A stretch of 41,175 nt of DNA from Verrucomicrobiota bacterium (GTDB lineage Bacteria; Verrucomicrobiota; Verrucomicrobiia; Limisphaerales; SXQI01), in the NCBI GenBank assembly GCA_008933045.1, contig WBXJ01000001.1:1-41175 (forward strand), written 5' to 3'. Shown here piece by piece: positions 1 through 9,117 of this stretch. The notes beneath the pieces were generated by a model. It searched no databases. It had not been told where the DNA came from and was given only the letters and a program-made list of their open reading frames with translations. Numbering within the stretch: position 1 is the first letter of the stretch; every line of letters starts with the position of its first letter. The translations under genes were made by a program, and so were the position numbers.

Positions 1-530
1 ACAACCTGATTGCGCATCGCGGGATACCAAGGAACTGTTCCCATGATTTCACAGTCGGCCCGGTAACCCACGTTCCATGCGTAATCTCGAACGATCCGAC
101 CGGGCACAACTGTGGTGATGCCAGAAATGGTGGCTTGGATGCGACGGATATCGGCGTATTTCAAACCATAATCCAACGCAAAACCTTGTTGGTTATTGTT
201 CGCGACCTTTTGTTCTTCGGGTGCTTTGGTGCTTCGAAGGATGATGTTTTGACTCCCAAGACTTTTGATCTGTTCTTGCGCTTCATAACTTGCGCCTTCC
301 CCGATCGCCAACATCGCAATCACGCTACACACGCCGAACACGATTCCCAACACGGTGAGCAGGGAACGTAAGCGATGCAACCAGAGGCTCCGAAAGCCAA
401 GGCGGACTGTGCGATTCAGGCGGGCGGGCGACAGGGGTTCTAGGGTAGGGTGCCGGCTCACTCGTGTGCGAAGGTGGAGGCTTTCCGAGCGAGTTGCTGG
501 CTTGTGTAAAATAGGATCAACGGCGGACAT
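1..530 (-). CDS. MacB-type ABC transporter permease, N-terminal part (cut by window edge)
   Basis: The reading frame opens at an ATG at 528-530 and stays open to base 1, giving about 176 residues. After a roughly 40-residue cytoplasmic, arginine-rich start comes GFRSLWLHRLRSLLTVLGIV and a hydrophobic segment (first membrane helix, about residues 50-72), then a periplasmic segment with GEGASYEAQEQIKSLGSQN and NIILRS. This is the pattern of the MacB/LolC-type permease with its periplasmic core domain. The start overlaps the end of the ATPase gene by 14 bases, and the gene is last in a run that also encodes a fusion protein and an outer-membrane factor. It should therefore be the inner-membrane permease of a tripartite efflux or secretion pump. 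The remaining three helices lie outside the window. The substrate is unknown. Confidence 0.85.
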   Translation of the reverse strand, partial: MSAVDPILHKPATRSESLHLRTRVSRHPTLEPLSPARLNRTVRLGFRSLWLHRLRSLLTVLGIVFGVCSVIAMLAIGEGASYEAQEQIKSLGSQNIILRSTKAPEEQKVANNNQQGFALDYGLKYADIRRIQATISGITTVVPGRIVRDYAWNVGYRADCEIMGTVPWYPAMRNQV

Positions 531-1215
531 CAGATTCAATTTGTCCATCACGAAGGCGGACGTTTCGTTCGGCTCGTTGGGCCACATCGTCGTCATGTGT
601 GATCATGATGAGAGTTTTTCCCTGACGATGCAGATCATCAAAAATGTTTAAAATCTCAGATCCCGAACTGGAATCAAGATTTCCGGTCGCCTCGTCCGCA
701 AGAATTACCAAGGGGTCGTTGACTAACGCTCGCGCGATAGCTACCCGTTGCTGTTGTCCGCCTGAAAGCTCGTAAGGCTTGTGCTCAATGCGATCACTCA
801 GTCCGACTCGTGCTGCGAGTTGTTCAGCCACCGCGCGGCTTTTGTCCTGCGGCCATCCTTGATAATAAAGCGGGATCTCGATGTTTTCCACCACCGTCAG
901 TTGCTGGATTAAATTGTAGGATTGAAAGATGAAACCGAGCCGAGCACCCCGCAGTGTCGAAAGTTCATCATCCTCCAGTTCGGCCACATTATCATCCCCA
1001 AGATAATAAGCACCGCTCGTGGGACGATCCAGGCAGCCAAGAAGGTTCAGTAAGGTGGACTTTCCGCAGCCTGACGGCCCCATAATGCTCAGATACTCGC
1101 CGGCTTCAATCACCAGCGAAAGTCCTCTGAGAGCTTCCACTGTGATCAAGCCCATCTGGTAAGTCTTGCGAATGTTTTCGAGCCGAACGATAGAAGGTTT
1201 GCCCATGGAGCTCAT
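517..1215 (-). CDS. MacB/LolD-type ABC transporter ATP-binding protein
   Basis: This 232-residue protein is a single ABC ATPase domain of normal length for the MacB/LolD/FtsE group. It has Walker A GPSGCGKST (46-54), a Q-loop in IFQSYNLI, the signature LSGGQQQRVAIARAL (about 150), Walker B VILADEATGNLDS and an H-loop in MITHDDD. The start ATG forms an ATGA overlap with the stop of the membrane-fusion gene, and a second ATG three codons in (1206) is possible. It would power the permease encoded immediately downstream, in a MacAB-TolC-like complex that moves substrate from the periplasm or inner membrane outward. The family includes macrolide, peptide and lipoprotein transporters; nothing here fixes the substrate. 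Confidence 0.93.
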   Translation of the reverse strand: MSSMGKPSIVRLENIRKTYQMGLITVEALRGLSLVIEAGEYLSIMGPSGCGKSTLLNLLGCLDRPTSGAYYLGDDNVAELEDDELSTLRGARLGFIFQSYNLIQQLTVVENIEIPLYYQGWPQDKSRAVAEQLAARVGLSDRIEHKPYELSGGQQQRVAIARALVNDPLVILADEATGNLDSSSGSEILNIFDDLHRQGKTLIMITHDDDVAQRAERNVRLRDGQIESDVRR

Positions 1216-2966
1216 CGATCTTTGGCCTGAGAGACTCTGGTCGTGGCGGACGCCGCTTTCGGCTCTTCACTCGTCTTTTGATCCAACTCCTTGGGCACCT
1301 CTGGCGCACGTAATGCAACGACATCACCCTCTTTCAATCCATTTTTAATGTGGATAAATTCGTCGTTGAATTGCCCAATCTCGACCACCCTTTGTTCAGA
1401 AGAGGATCCTTTGACGAGGTTTACAACGTGTTCATTTTTGACAAAAGAAACAGCTTGGATCGGGCAAAACAGGACTTGGTTGAGTTGATCCGCCAATATT
1501 TCAATCTTAGCACTCATGCCGGGTTTCAGCCATTCCCTAGTTCCTGTAATTTTAGTACTTGTTATGTATACTTTCAGCTCGGGGTTCATCCACCGATTCT
1601 GCGAGTCTGGCAACACTCCTACTTTCAATACTTCGCCCTCTAATTTTTCGTCTGGAAACGCGTCGAGACGAATAAGAACTTTCATCCCCTTTTTAACCTT
1701 TTTGATTTGAGATTCGTGGATGCGTGATTTGGCGGACATCAACGTCATGTCGGGGATCGTAATGATCGTTTGTCGTTCGCGGATGCTCGCCCCTTCGCGT
1801 ATTTGTTCTTGGTTCCAGTTATTATTGTCGCCCGTACCCCCATACACCACGAGGCCCGTTTTCAAAGCGCGGATGGTGCATTTTCCTAATTGCTCTAAGA
1901 GGTTCGTCCGTTGTTCATCCATGATCCGGTAACGACCCTGAGATGACTTTAATTTTGCCGTAGATTGAGTAATTTTAGAAACCGCCTCTTTGCCGGTCCG
2001 ATCCAATAGTCGAAACGCCTCCTCATATTTTGAGAATAGTTCCTCTGCGGTTTTCGGAAATTCGTAACGGAAAAAAAGGTCGCGGGCCGTTTCGGCGGTT
2101 TGGACTTTTAAGTCATTTTTCTTCACGTTCAATTGGTCATTCTCCAACGTGCTACGGGTCACAAATCCCTTTTCTGAAAGCCGCTGCGTGCCTTCGAATA
2201 GATTTTTCGCCAATCCAAATTCAGACTTCGCAACTAAAAGGTCGTCATCAAATTTGCGCAATTTTTGTTTGGCCTCACCGTTTCCGAGCAGTTCGACCTT
2301 GGCGTATTTAGAAAAATCAATCTGCGCAGGTTGGATAGAAGTCGTGTTGTAATTGGTATCAGGTCGCCGAGTGAAAATTTCTAAATCGAGCGCATTGATG
2401 ATCTCTGCCGCCGCTTCGGTTCCGATAAATTTCTCCAGGTCCATCCGTGCGAAACGGACTTTTTGCTCCGCTGCTTTGATGTCGCTTTGGTTCTGATTCA
2501 GTTGAATGCCGTGAGCCTGCTGCGCATCAGCGAGTGCTGCGATGCTCGTTTCGATCTCGATTTCTTGAGTAGTGATCCGCTGCTTTAGCTGAGAAGAATC
2601 TAATTCCACGAGGATTTTGTGCTTCTTCACGTCTTCCTCCGTGACGAGATAACCCTCCTCAATAATACTGAGGATCTTCGTCCCCTCATACCCTTTAACC
2701 TCTGAACGCAGTTCCTGAGATTCCAAAGCCTCGATGCTGGCAGCTTCTACCACTGTGATCGGTAGATCACTCCGACGCACAACAAAAGTGCTTCCCATTG
2801 ACGCACTAGGCCCACGCCGCACCAGTATCACCGCAACAATCGCAACGACTGCGATCCCCAGCAGAAGCACCTTCCGCACCGACCCCGATCGCGAATCTTG
2901 ACTGCTGCGCAGAGCGACTGCTTGCAGGTCACCCTGTGGGTATTTTTGCTCAAGGTTTATTTGCAT
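1212..2966 (-). CDS. HlyD/MacA-family periplasmic membrane-fusion (adaptor) protein
   Basis: 584 residues, longer than usual for MacA (about 370). A short cytoplasmic start is followed by one membrane helix (KVLLLGIAVVAIVAVILV, about 33-50). The remainder is periplasmic: a first lipoyl-like half, a long alpha-helical hairpin rich in Gln, Glu and Lys (about 130-370), the second lipoyl half with GASIRERQTIITIPD, a beta-barrel segment (KKVKKGMKVLIRLDAFPDEK) and a C-terminal membrane-proximal domain (CPIQAVSF, NGLKEGDVVALRAP). It overlaps the upstream outer-membrane-factor gene by 17 bases and the ATPase gene by 4, which implies one transcript and coupled translation. It should bridge the permease and the outer-membrane channel. 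The long hairpin suggests a long periplasmic stalk. The substrate is not predictable. Confidence 0.9.
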   Translation of the reverse strand: MQINLEQKYPQGDLQAVALRSSQDSRSGSVRKVLLLGIAVVAIVAVILVRRGPSASMGSTFVVRRSDLPITVVEAASIEALESQELRSEVKGYEGTKILSIIEEGYLVTEEDVKKHKILVELDSSQLKQRITTQEIEIETSIAALADAQQAHGIQLNQNQSDIKAAEQKVRFARMDLEKFIGTEAAAEIINALDLEIFTRRPDTNYNTTSIQPAQIDFSKYAKVELLGNGEAKQKLRKFDDDLLVAKSEFGLAKNLFEGTQRLSEKGFVTRSTLENDQLNVKKNDLKVQTAETARDLFFRYEFPKTAEELFSKYEEAFRLLDRTGKEAVSKITQSTAKLKSSQGRYRIMDEQRTNLLEQLGKCTIRALKTGLVVYGGTGDNNNWNQEQIREGASIRERQTIITIPDMTLMSAKSRIHESQIKKVKKGMKVLIRLDAFPDEKLEGEVLKVGVLPDSQNRWMNPELKVYITSTKITGTREWLKPGMSAKIEILADQLNQVLFCPIQAVSFVKNEHVVNLVKGSSSEQRVVEIGQFNDEFIHIKNGLKEGDVVALRAPEVPKELDQKTSEEPKAASATTRVSQAKDR

Positions 2967-4671
2967 GTTTCAACTCGTTCCATTGACCATTCGGTTTGAT
3001 AAATAGCATTCCTAAATCACGCCAAAACTGCAGCCGTGCAACCGTGTGTTCTACAAGCGCGGTTGTGCGTTGGTTGTGGGAGCTGATGAGATCCGTTCGT
3101 GCATCCACCAAATCCCGCGCCGTGCCACGGCCAAGTTGCATAAGCAACTCCTGTTCCTCCACACGACGTTGGCTGAGTTTTACCCCAATTTCCGCAACTT
3201 CGTAATTCTGTTTGGCTTGTGCAAGCGTTCTCCATCCGTCTTGAATTTCCAGTTTGATCTGGTCAACAGCGAGCTGAAGATTACGCCCAGCACGGTCGTA
3301 GTTGATGATCGATGTGCGGTACCCGTTGCGCTCAGCCTTGCGGTTAAGGGGCAATCGAGTGTCGAATCCCGCCGTCCATCGCATCCGTTCGTAATCCAAC
3401 TGCAGCGGACTGTTGCCGGCACTGTTGTAGGCGGTCGCGCCAACCACTAAATTCAAATCCGGCAAGAGTGCGTTCTTGGACACACCCACTTTACGTCCTG
3501 CATCTTCGAATTGATCTTTTGTATTGTAAAGATCGAGGCGCGTTTCAAGAGCAATACTCATCGCCTGATTGACGCTTATTTCTGGGTGTAAAATCGCGAG
3601 TTTTTCTAGTTCCTCATCCGCGAGAACTAGGTTTGTGTCTACAGGGATACCTAGAAGAATCTTAAATTGATCCAGGCTCTGTTTGTAATTGCGATAGGCG
3701 TTATTCCACTGGGTTTCAGTGGTGAGTTGTGCTTGTTGTAACTGACCCAAAGCAGCCTGCGTTCGTTGCCCTTCCTTGGCAAAGGATTCCTCGCGCTCCA
3801 CGTTCAGACGAAAATTCTGCAACCCAATCCACGCGTTCTTGACCCGATCTCTGTTCTGCAAAACTTGGTAGTAAGTAGTCGCGATTTGCACGCTGAAATC
3901 TTTTCGGAAACGTGCAAAATTACGCAATTCATAGAGCAGATCGCGTTCAGCCTGTGTCAACTGTTCCCGAGCGACCTTAAATCCTGCACCTCGCAGCAAT
4001 GGTTGTGTTAACCTGGCGCCTAGCCTCGAATTCGAAACGCTGGGCAGACCTCCAGTCAGGATGCTCGAAAAATCAACCGAGAAATCTGAAGCGATCTGTC
4101 CTCCACTCCTGAGCAATATTCGGACTCCGGTATCAGCATGTAGTTGAAGTTGTTGTTGCTGAGCAGATGCGACCTCAGTCTGTTTGACTACTGTGCCATC
4201 CACCAGTCGAGAGATTTCCCGCGTGACATCAACGGGTGCGGTGGCCCCGATGGCACTCGAACCGCTGGAAAATATTGGTGTAAAAGTATGGCGAGATTGC
4301 GTCAAACTGAGCGCAGTCAGAAAAACGGTCTCTTTCCGATTTTGGTAACTTCGACTATGGAGGACTGCGATTTCCAGCGATTCTTCTAGGGTGATAACAT
4401 GCGCCCCGACCTCAATCCCTTTATTACCGCCAAAAAATTCCTGCTCATCCTTTCGTAAGGGAAATTTTTCCAATGAGAACGCAGTTGGATGGTCGATCGT
4501 AAAATGCTCATCCATATTCGGAACGAGCGGCGTTTTTTCAGCAATCGTCCGAGCAACCTCTTTGTCGGCTGATTTGCGGAAATGCGTGGAACTGCAACCC
4601 GCTCCCCAGATCCCCAAAGCGAGCGAGGAAATGACCGCTGTCAAACGGGCTTGAATGGAACAATGGATCAT
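2950..4671 (-). CDS. TolC-like outer-membrane factor, probable lipoprotein
   Basis: 573 residues. The N-terminus MIHCSIQARL..LALGIWGAGC carries a lipobox with Cys at about residue 26, so the mature protein is probably lipid-anchored like OprM/NodT. The body has two repeats of the outer-membrane efflux fold: long helices rich in Gln, Ala and Arg, with conserved pieces such as LLRGAGFKVAREQL, NRDRVKNAWIGLQNFRLNVE and AKQNYEVAEIGVKLSQRRVEEQ. There is a roughly 120-residue N-terminal segment before the first repeat, longer than in TolC. It lies between the cytochrome/WD40 gene (44-base gap) and the fusion-protein gene (17-base overlap). It should form the outer-membrane exit channel of the pump encoded here. 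Confidence 0.9.
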   Translation of the reverse strand: MIHCSIQARLTAVISSLALGIWGAGCSSTHFRKSADKEVARTIAEKTPLVPNMDEHFTIDHPTAFSLEKFPLRKDEQEFFGGNKGIEVGAHVITLEESLEIAVLHSRSYQNRKETVFLTALSLTQSRHTFTPIFSSGSSAIGATAPVDVTREISRLVDGTVVKQTEVASAQQQQLQLHADTGVRILLRSGGQIASDFSVDFSSILTGGLPSVSNSRLGARLTQPLLRGAGFKVAREQLTQAERDLLYELRNFARFRKDFSVQIATTYYQVLQNRDRVKNAWIGLQNFRLNVEREESFAKEGQRTQAALGQLQQAQLTTETQWNNAYRNYKQSLDQFKILLGIPVDTNLVLADEELEKLAILHPEISVNQAMSIALETRLDLYNTKDQFEDAGRKVGVSKNALLPDLNLVVGATAYNSAGNSPLQLDYERMRWTAGFDTRLPLNRKAERNGYRTSIINYDRAGRNLQLAVDQIKLEIQDGWRTLAQAKQNYEVAEIGVKLSQRRVEEQELLMQLGRGTARDLVDARTDLISSHNQRTTALVEHTVARLQFWRDLGMLFIKPNGQWNELKHANKP

Positions 4672-4715
4672 CAGTGTCTTGAGTTCCTAACGGGAGAACG
4701 GGTTGCGAAACTTCC

Positions 4716-7700
4716 CTATTTGGCGGCTACCTTAGGGGTCTCAGGTTTAGGTGCGGTGAAAGAATGGAGGAGCTTTGCCTTGGGTGCGTCGAAGAGTCGG
4801 AGGGTGCCGTTTTGCCCACCAGCGACGACGTAGCGACCATCGGGTGTTACGGCGGCGGATTGTACAAAATCTCCTTCGGCCTCCATCGTCCGGACGTTCT
4901 CACCGTTATCCCTCACTTGTCGGATTTTTTGATCACCAGAACTTGCTATGAATTCATTACTGGCGTCGAGAAATTGGATTGAAGTCACTTCTTTTCCAAA
5001 ATCGCTGATGGTCTTACGTTGTTCACCCGAGGGTACATCCCAGACCTTCACCACTTTGTCAGCTCCTGAGGTCGCTAAGGAGCGACCATCTTGTTTCCAA
5101 GCGATTCCAAGGACGTGATGGGTATGTCCTTCAAATGATTTAATCTGTTTACCTGTCGCCACATCAAAGGTTCGTCCAAATTTGTCTGCGCCGCCTGATG
5201 CCAAGAATTGGTCATCGTACGAAAATCTCAAGGTGTAAACGGTGTCGCTATGCGGATCTTTAAAGTCACGGAGTAATTTTCCATCAGCGACTTGCCAAAG
5301 TTTGATCTCGCCGCTCCGCGAGGGAGCACCTCCCCCCGAAGCGAGCTTCGTTCCATCGTGTGAAAATGCCACAGTGAGCACTCGGTCAACAATCGAGGAC
5401 TGGTCATCTCCAGTTCCTAAAGTGCGTTCGAGTACCCATTGGTTGTCGAAACCAAGCGAGAGGGTCGATTGTCCTGCTCGGATTACCGCGATACGATACT
5501 CACCTAGGGGTGAAATCTCCATGACGGGTGTCGGTTTGGGGCCGTTGATAGGCACAGTTCTAATTTCCACTGGATCTCCCGTCGTGGCACTGAAGGTGAG
5601 AATCAAACCATCCTCCGTGCCAACGGCCAACAGATGTCCTCCGCTGAGGAATGCTAAGCTTCGTGGCGGATGCGTTGCTTTGTTTGATCGATCACGAGCG
5701 GCAGTAGACTTACTTTCCTGATCCTTTTGCTTAGCCTCGGCTGCAACAAGATTTGTTTTGTTGCGAACGAGAGTTTCCTCGGCATTCTTCGAAACCGTGG
5801 TTGTCGATTGCAGATTTCGATCAGCTAACTGCGTTGCATCATCAGCTTTTTTTTGAGCTTCGGTTGCTTCAGCTAAAGTCTTTTCGGCAGATTTGAGCTT
5901 GTTCTCATTGTCCGCGACCTGCGAAGAGATCGGTGTCGCAGCATTGCCGGCGGTAGTGAGGTTGTCAGCGGCAATTTTCAGGCGTTCCTTCGCTTCACTC
6001 ACCTCTTTGTCCGCAATAGCCTTTAACGAATGATTCGCGTCGAGAGCGTTTTTTGCGATTGTGGCACGGTCGATTGTGGTCTCGGTATCCGCAGCTTTAG
6101 CAACTGCCGCTTCCTGCACTGATTTGTAAGCCGCATCTCGTTTTTCCTGAGCGCGGGCCAAGAGTTCTTTGGCTTGACCTTGGCGATCATTGGCGCGATT
6201 CAAATCGGCTTTTGCGGCTTCATTGAGTTTATCCGCTAACGATTTGTTATCATTAGCAACTTTCAGAAAGGATTGTGTCGTTTTGAGCTGGTTCTCGACA
6301 TTGCTCCGCACGGCACCTGCCTTCTCAGTGGCCTCTTTTTTTTCTGCAGAAGCTTTTGTAGTTTTATCCTTAATTTCGGTAACTTTTTTTAATGCCTCAG
6401 CTTCGGCTTTTTGGCTTTTGTCGGCCGAATCAACGGTAGTTTTTTGGAAGTCCACTTCGGCTTTGGCAAAAATTAAATCTCGATCCTGCTGACTAGCCTG
6501 AGCGGTTAAAGTAACATCGCCCTTCGGCTCAGCGATGGGATCACCTTTTTCAGTATCAAATAATTTGAACGATTGGGCACTGGCCGCAGCAACCCGATGT
6601 TGTTCCGAGTGGATTGCGATCGCGGTCACCGAACTACCCAACTTCCATTCACGTCGTGGTTCCCCTTTTTTTGCATCCCAGAGTTTGATAATCCCTTCCT
6701 CGTCACCTGAGACTAATTGAGGGTTCTCGCCGGATGTTCCAGCTATTGCCGTAATGGGCTTGGTATGTCCGGCGATTTTTTGCAAGGGAAGCGTGTTAGT
6801 GGAAGGACTTGCTGACCAGATTTCAATTACCTTACCAGCAGTTGCGATCTGTTGGTTTTCCCCTAGCCAGGTTAGCACTCGGGAATCGCTCGAAACTTGG
6901 TTCGTCACAAGGGCGTTGGTGTTTGAAAAATTCCAGACTCGCAACGTGTTGTCCTGAGCCAAGGAGGCAAGCAACGTGCTATTGGGAGAGAATTTTACCT
7001 GCCGAACTTCGCCTGTGTGCCCGTTCAACGTGCGAACAACCAAACCGGATTGGGCGTCGTGGAGTTGGATGTGGTGATTCGTGGTAACTGAGGCAGCCCA
7101 CCGTCCATCAAGGCTAATAGCTAATAACCGTCCACTTGTCGTCGCGTTTGTTGTCAGCAAGGGTAGGGGATCGTTCAGTTTTTTTCTCCACAATTTGATG
7201 GATCGGAACCCGCCTGAAGCTAACAGTTGGCCATCAGGTGAAAATGCAAGTGACTCGATAACATCCCGATCTGCCACTTCCATATCTTTATAAAGCCCTG
7301 ATTTTGCCAGCTCCGGATCTGCTAACCGTGTTAAAAACTGCGCCGTAGGAATGTCGTAGATGTGGACCTGATTACCTCGATTGCAGGCGGCGAATCGCCC
7401 ATCAGCAGTGATGGTGACGGCGTTGATGCTCGCTAACTCCTTAGGGAGTGGTTGCCAGACAATCGGGGGGAGGATGTTTGAGACCGCTCCAGTGGCACCT
7501 TGATTGATCCATAACTGCATCAGACCAAGCTCATCAGGCGTGAGGGGTTGGGCGTCGGCTTTATTGTTTTTGGGTGGCATGAAGGGTTTCTCCAACCGTG
7601 CCGCAAGTTTGAGCATGAGGCTCTCATGGGCCTTGCCGGGGACAAGCGCCGGGCCCGTCTCCCCCCCTTTGAGGAGAGCGACAGGGTTTTCCATGACCAG

Positions 7701-7958
7701 ACTGCCTTTAGCATCGCTGGCGTTATGGCAAGGGAGACAACTCTTCCGGAAAATCGGGAGAACCTCCTTCGCAAAATCCACAATGTTAGTGCGGGTAAGC
7801 TTCGCGATTTGAATACTATTAGTGGCAGTGGTCGTAGCAGTTTCGGCGGCCATCCCCAGCGGCCAAAGGCTGCAGACACCGGCGATGACCACAGCCCCAC
7901 CCAACCTCGTCAGCCATCGATGTGAGATTAACCGCAGTTCAGAACAAAAAAAAGGCAT
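4716..7958 (-). CDS. Exported cytochrome c (PSCyt1-type)/WD40 protein with a long coiled-coil insert
   Basis: 1080 residues. An N-terminal signal sequence (about 1-38, ending GMAAET) is followed by a haem-c site CLPCH (Cys74, Cys77, His78). The probable distal ligand is Met127 in KPFMPPKN, as in the planctomycete-type cytochrome c domain. WD40 repeats follow (about 160-490; for example SPDGQLLASGGFRSIKLW and SPNSTLLASLAQDNTLRVW). A charged, Ala/Lys/Glu-rich coiled coil spans about 500-765, then a second WD40 block runs to the end (SHDGTKLASGG, SGADKVVKVWDV, TPDGRYVVAGGQNGTLRLFD). The protein would act outside the cytoplasm. The two WD40 blocks could close into one or two propellers with the coiled coil projecting from them. 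It is first in the efflux operon, 44 bases before the outer-membrane factor. Its role is unknown; an electron-transfer or scaffold function is only inference. Confidence 0.9.
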   Translation of the reverse strand: MPFFCSELRLISHRWLTRLGGAVVIAGVCSLWPLGMAAETATTTATNSIQIAKLTRTNIVDFAKEVLPIFRKSCLPCHNASDAKGSLVMENPVALLKGGETGPALVPGKAHESLMLKLAARLEKPFMPPKNNKADAQPLTPDELGLMQLWINQGATGAVSNILPPIVWQPLPKELASINAVTITADGRFAACNRGNQVHIYDIPTAQFLTRLADPELAKSGLYKDMEVADRDVIESLAFSPDGQLLASGGFRSIKLWRKKLNDPLPLLTTNATTSGRLLAISLDGRWAASVTTNHHIQLHDAQSGLVVRTLNGHTGEVRQVKFSPNSTLLASLAQDNTLRVWNFSNTNALVTNQVSSDSRVLTWLGENQQIATAGKVIEIWSASPSTNTLPLQKIAGHTKPITAIAGTSGENPQLVSGDEEGIIKLWDAKKGEPRREWKLGSSVTAIAIHSEQHRVAAASAQSFKLFDTEKGDPIAEPKGDVTLTAQASQQDRDLIFAKAEVDFQKTTVDSADKSQKAEAEALKKVTEIKDKTTKASAEKKEATEKAGAVRSNVENQLKTTQSFLKVANDNKSLADKLNEAAKADLNRANDRQGQAKELLARAQEKRDAAYKSVQEAAVAKAADTETTIDRATIAKNALDANHSLKAIADKEVSEAKERLKIAADNLTTAGNAATPISSQVADNENKLKSAEKTLAEATEAQKKADDATQLADRNLQSTTTVSKNAEETLVRNKTNLVAAEAKQKDQESKSTAARDRSNKATHPPRSLAFLSGGHLLAVGTEDGLILTFSATTGDPVEIRTVPINGPKPTPVMEISPLGEYRIAVIRAGQSTLSLGFDNQWVLERTLGTGDDQSSIVDRVLTVAFSHDGTKLASGGGAPSRSGEIKLWQVADGKLLRDFKDPHSDTVYTLRFSYDDQFLASGGADKFGRTFDVATGKQIKSFEGHTHHVLGIAWKQDGRSLATSGADKVVKVWDVPSGEQRKTISDFGKEVTSIQFLDASNEFIASSGDQKIRQVRDNGENVRTMEAEGDFVQSAAVTPDGRYVVAGGQNGTLRLFDAPKAKLLHSFTAPKPETPKVAAK

Positions 7959-8022
7959 GCAAATCTTCTAAAGTAATGACGTCCGATCGCAAGGGATTAT
8001 TCGGGCAATCGGTTCAAAGTAA

Positions 8023-9048
8023 TCAATTGGTTCGATAGTGCTCGAGGACAAGTTCTGCGGATTTGCGCAGTGAGCTGATCAAATCAAGGGGTTTCAGCAC
8101 CTTGGCGTTGGCACCCCATCCGAGCAACCATCGATTGATTTCAACGAGGCTTGAGAGCTTTAGTTTTAGTTCGATCCCACCATCAGGCAGCTCTCGTAAT
8201 TCCTGAGATGGGTGCCACTTTTTCTCTCGAATGTAATCTGCTACCAGTTCGTTGAAATGAATCACCACTTCATGCTGAGCCGCTCCCGAGTGAATTCCGA
8301 AGGAGTTTTTGAGTAAATTCTGAATGGAGAAATTGGCAGGCCTTTTGAAGCTCTCGCCGGTCAACTCAACCCCTTTAATGCGTGCGGGGACGAAGGTGCG
8401 AATATCTTTCCGAAGATGGCACCAAGCAAACAGAAACCACTCCCCATTCACGTTCGCTAAATGGTAGGGGTTGACGATGCGTAGTTCGATTTGTTTGTTG
8501 CCAGGTTTGCGATATTGCAACCGAAGTTGTTCGTGCCGTGCCACAGCTCGAGAGATGATCTGAAACGTTTCCAAGTTCAGGACAGTCTCAGCGGTAGTAC
8601 GAAACGAGATGGTTTGATCCCAGTCCGCTAGATTGAGCGAAATCGTGTCCGGCAAACTGGCAGATATTTTTCTAAAAGCACTTAGCAACGGTCGCTCAAA
8701 AGAAGTTCCCCGATATTGTTGAAGTGCTTTTTCCGCAACCACCAAGGCTATCAATTCACCCTCCGTAATCTGCAAAACGGGAAATCCGCTGACCTCCGAA
8801 CTATAAAAAAAACCGTTCTTGAGCCGATCAAATTCAATCGGCAAATTCATGCGGTCACGCATGAAATCAAGATCACGATAGATCGACTTGGTGGAAACTT
8901 CGAGTTGAGTAGCCAGTTGAGTGGCGTTGGGACGAACTCCGCTTTGGAGCTCCTGATGGATCCGCATCATTCGCTCCAAAGGAGGCCGCGACTGCGGGAC
9001 TCCTTCGATAGAGCGGGTAGCTTTAAGTTTACGACTCGACTTGGGCAT
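8023..9048 (-). CDS. YafY-type transcriptional regulator (HTH + WYL domain)
   Basis: 341 residues. An N-terminal winged helix-turn-helix (about 24-85) contains TQLATQLEVSTKSIYRDLDF, typical of the HTH_11/DeoR-like fold. A middle segment (about 90-160) is followed by a WYL domain (about 165-235) with NPYHLANVNGEWFLFAWC and RTFVPARIKGVEL, and a C-terminal WCX-like extension (about 255-335). WYL proteins bind DNA and sense small ligands or nucleic acids. This one lies 64 bases upstream of, and in the same direction as, the cytochrome/WD40 and efflux genes, with no terminator seen between them, so it probably controls that operon and may be co-transcribed with it. The ligand is unknown. Confidence 0.9.
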   Translation of the reverse strand: MPKSSRKLKATRSIEGVPQSRPPLERMMRIHQELQSGVRPNATQLATQLEVSTKSIYRDLDFMRDRMNLPIEFDRLKNGFFYSSEVSGFPVLQITEGELIALVVAEKALQQYRGTSFERPLLSAFRKISASLPDTISLNLADWDQTISFRTTAETVLNLETFQIISRAVARHEQLRLQYRKPGNKQIELRIVNPYHLANVNGEWFLFAWCHLRKDIRTFVPARIKGVELTGESFKRPANFSIQNLLKNSFGIHSGAAQHEVVIHFNELVADYIREKKWHPSQELRELPDGGIELKLKLSSLVEINRWLLGWGANAKVLKPLDLISSLRKSAELVLEHYRTN

Positions 9049-9079
9049 TGCAGCCTGAGTTCTCCATCAAAACTTCCGA

Positions 9080-9106
9080 GTGGTTGATGCCTCGCGCATC
9101 AACCAC
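9080..9106 (-). terminator. Hairpin terminator after rho
   Basis: A perfect 11-base inverted repeat (GTGGTTGATGC and its complement GCATCAACCAC) encloses a 5-base loop, starting 11 bases past the rho stop codon. On the minus strand the stem is followed by a short weak T stretch (GTTTTGATG), not a long run. It separates rho from the WYL regulator gene. Confidence 0.7.
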
Positions 9107-9117
9107 CTTGCTTAGCC

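Noticed and set aside
7520..7925. Long alternative frames on both strands within the cytochrome/WD40 gene (for example 7548-7925 plus)
   Set aside because: They lie inside a clearly coding gene with CXXCH and WD40 motifs and resemble no protein family.
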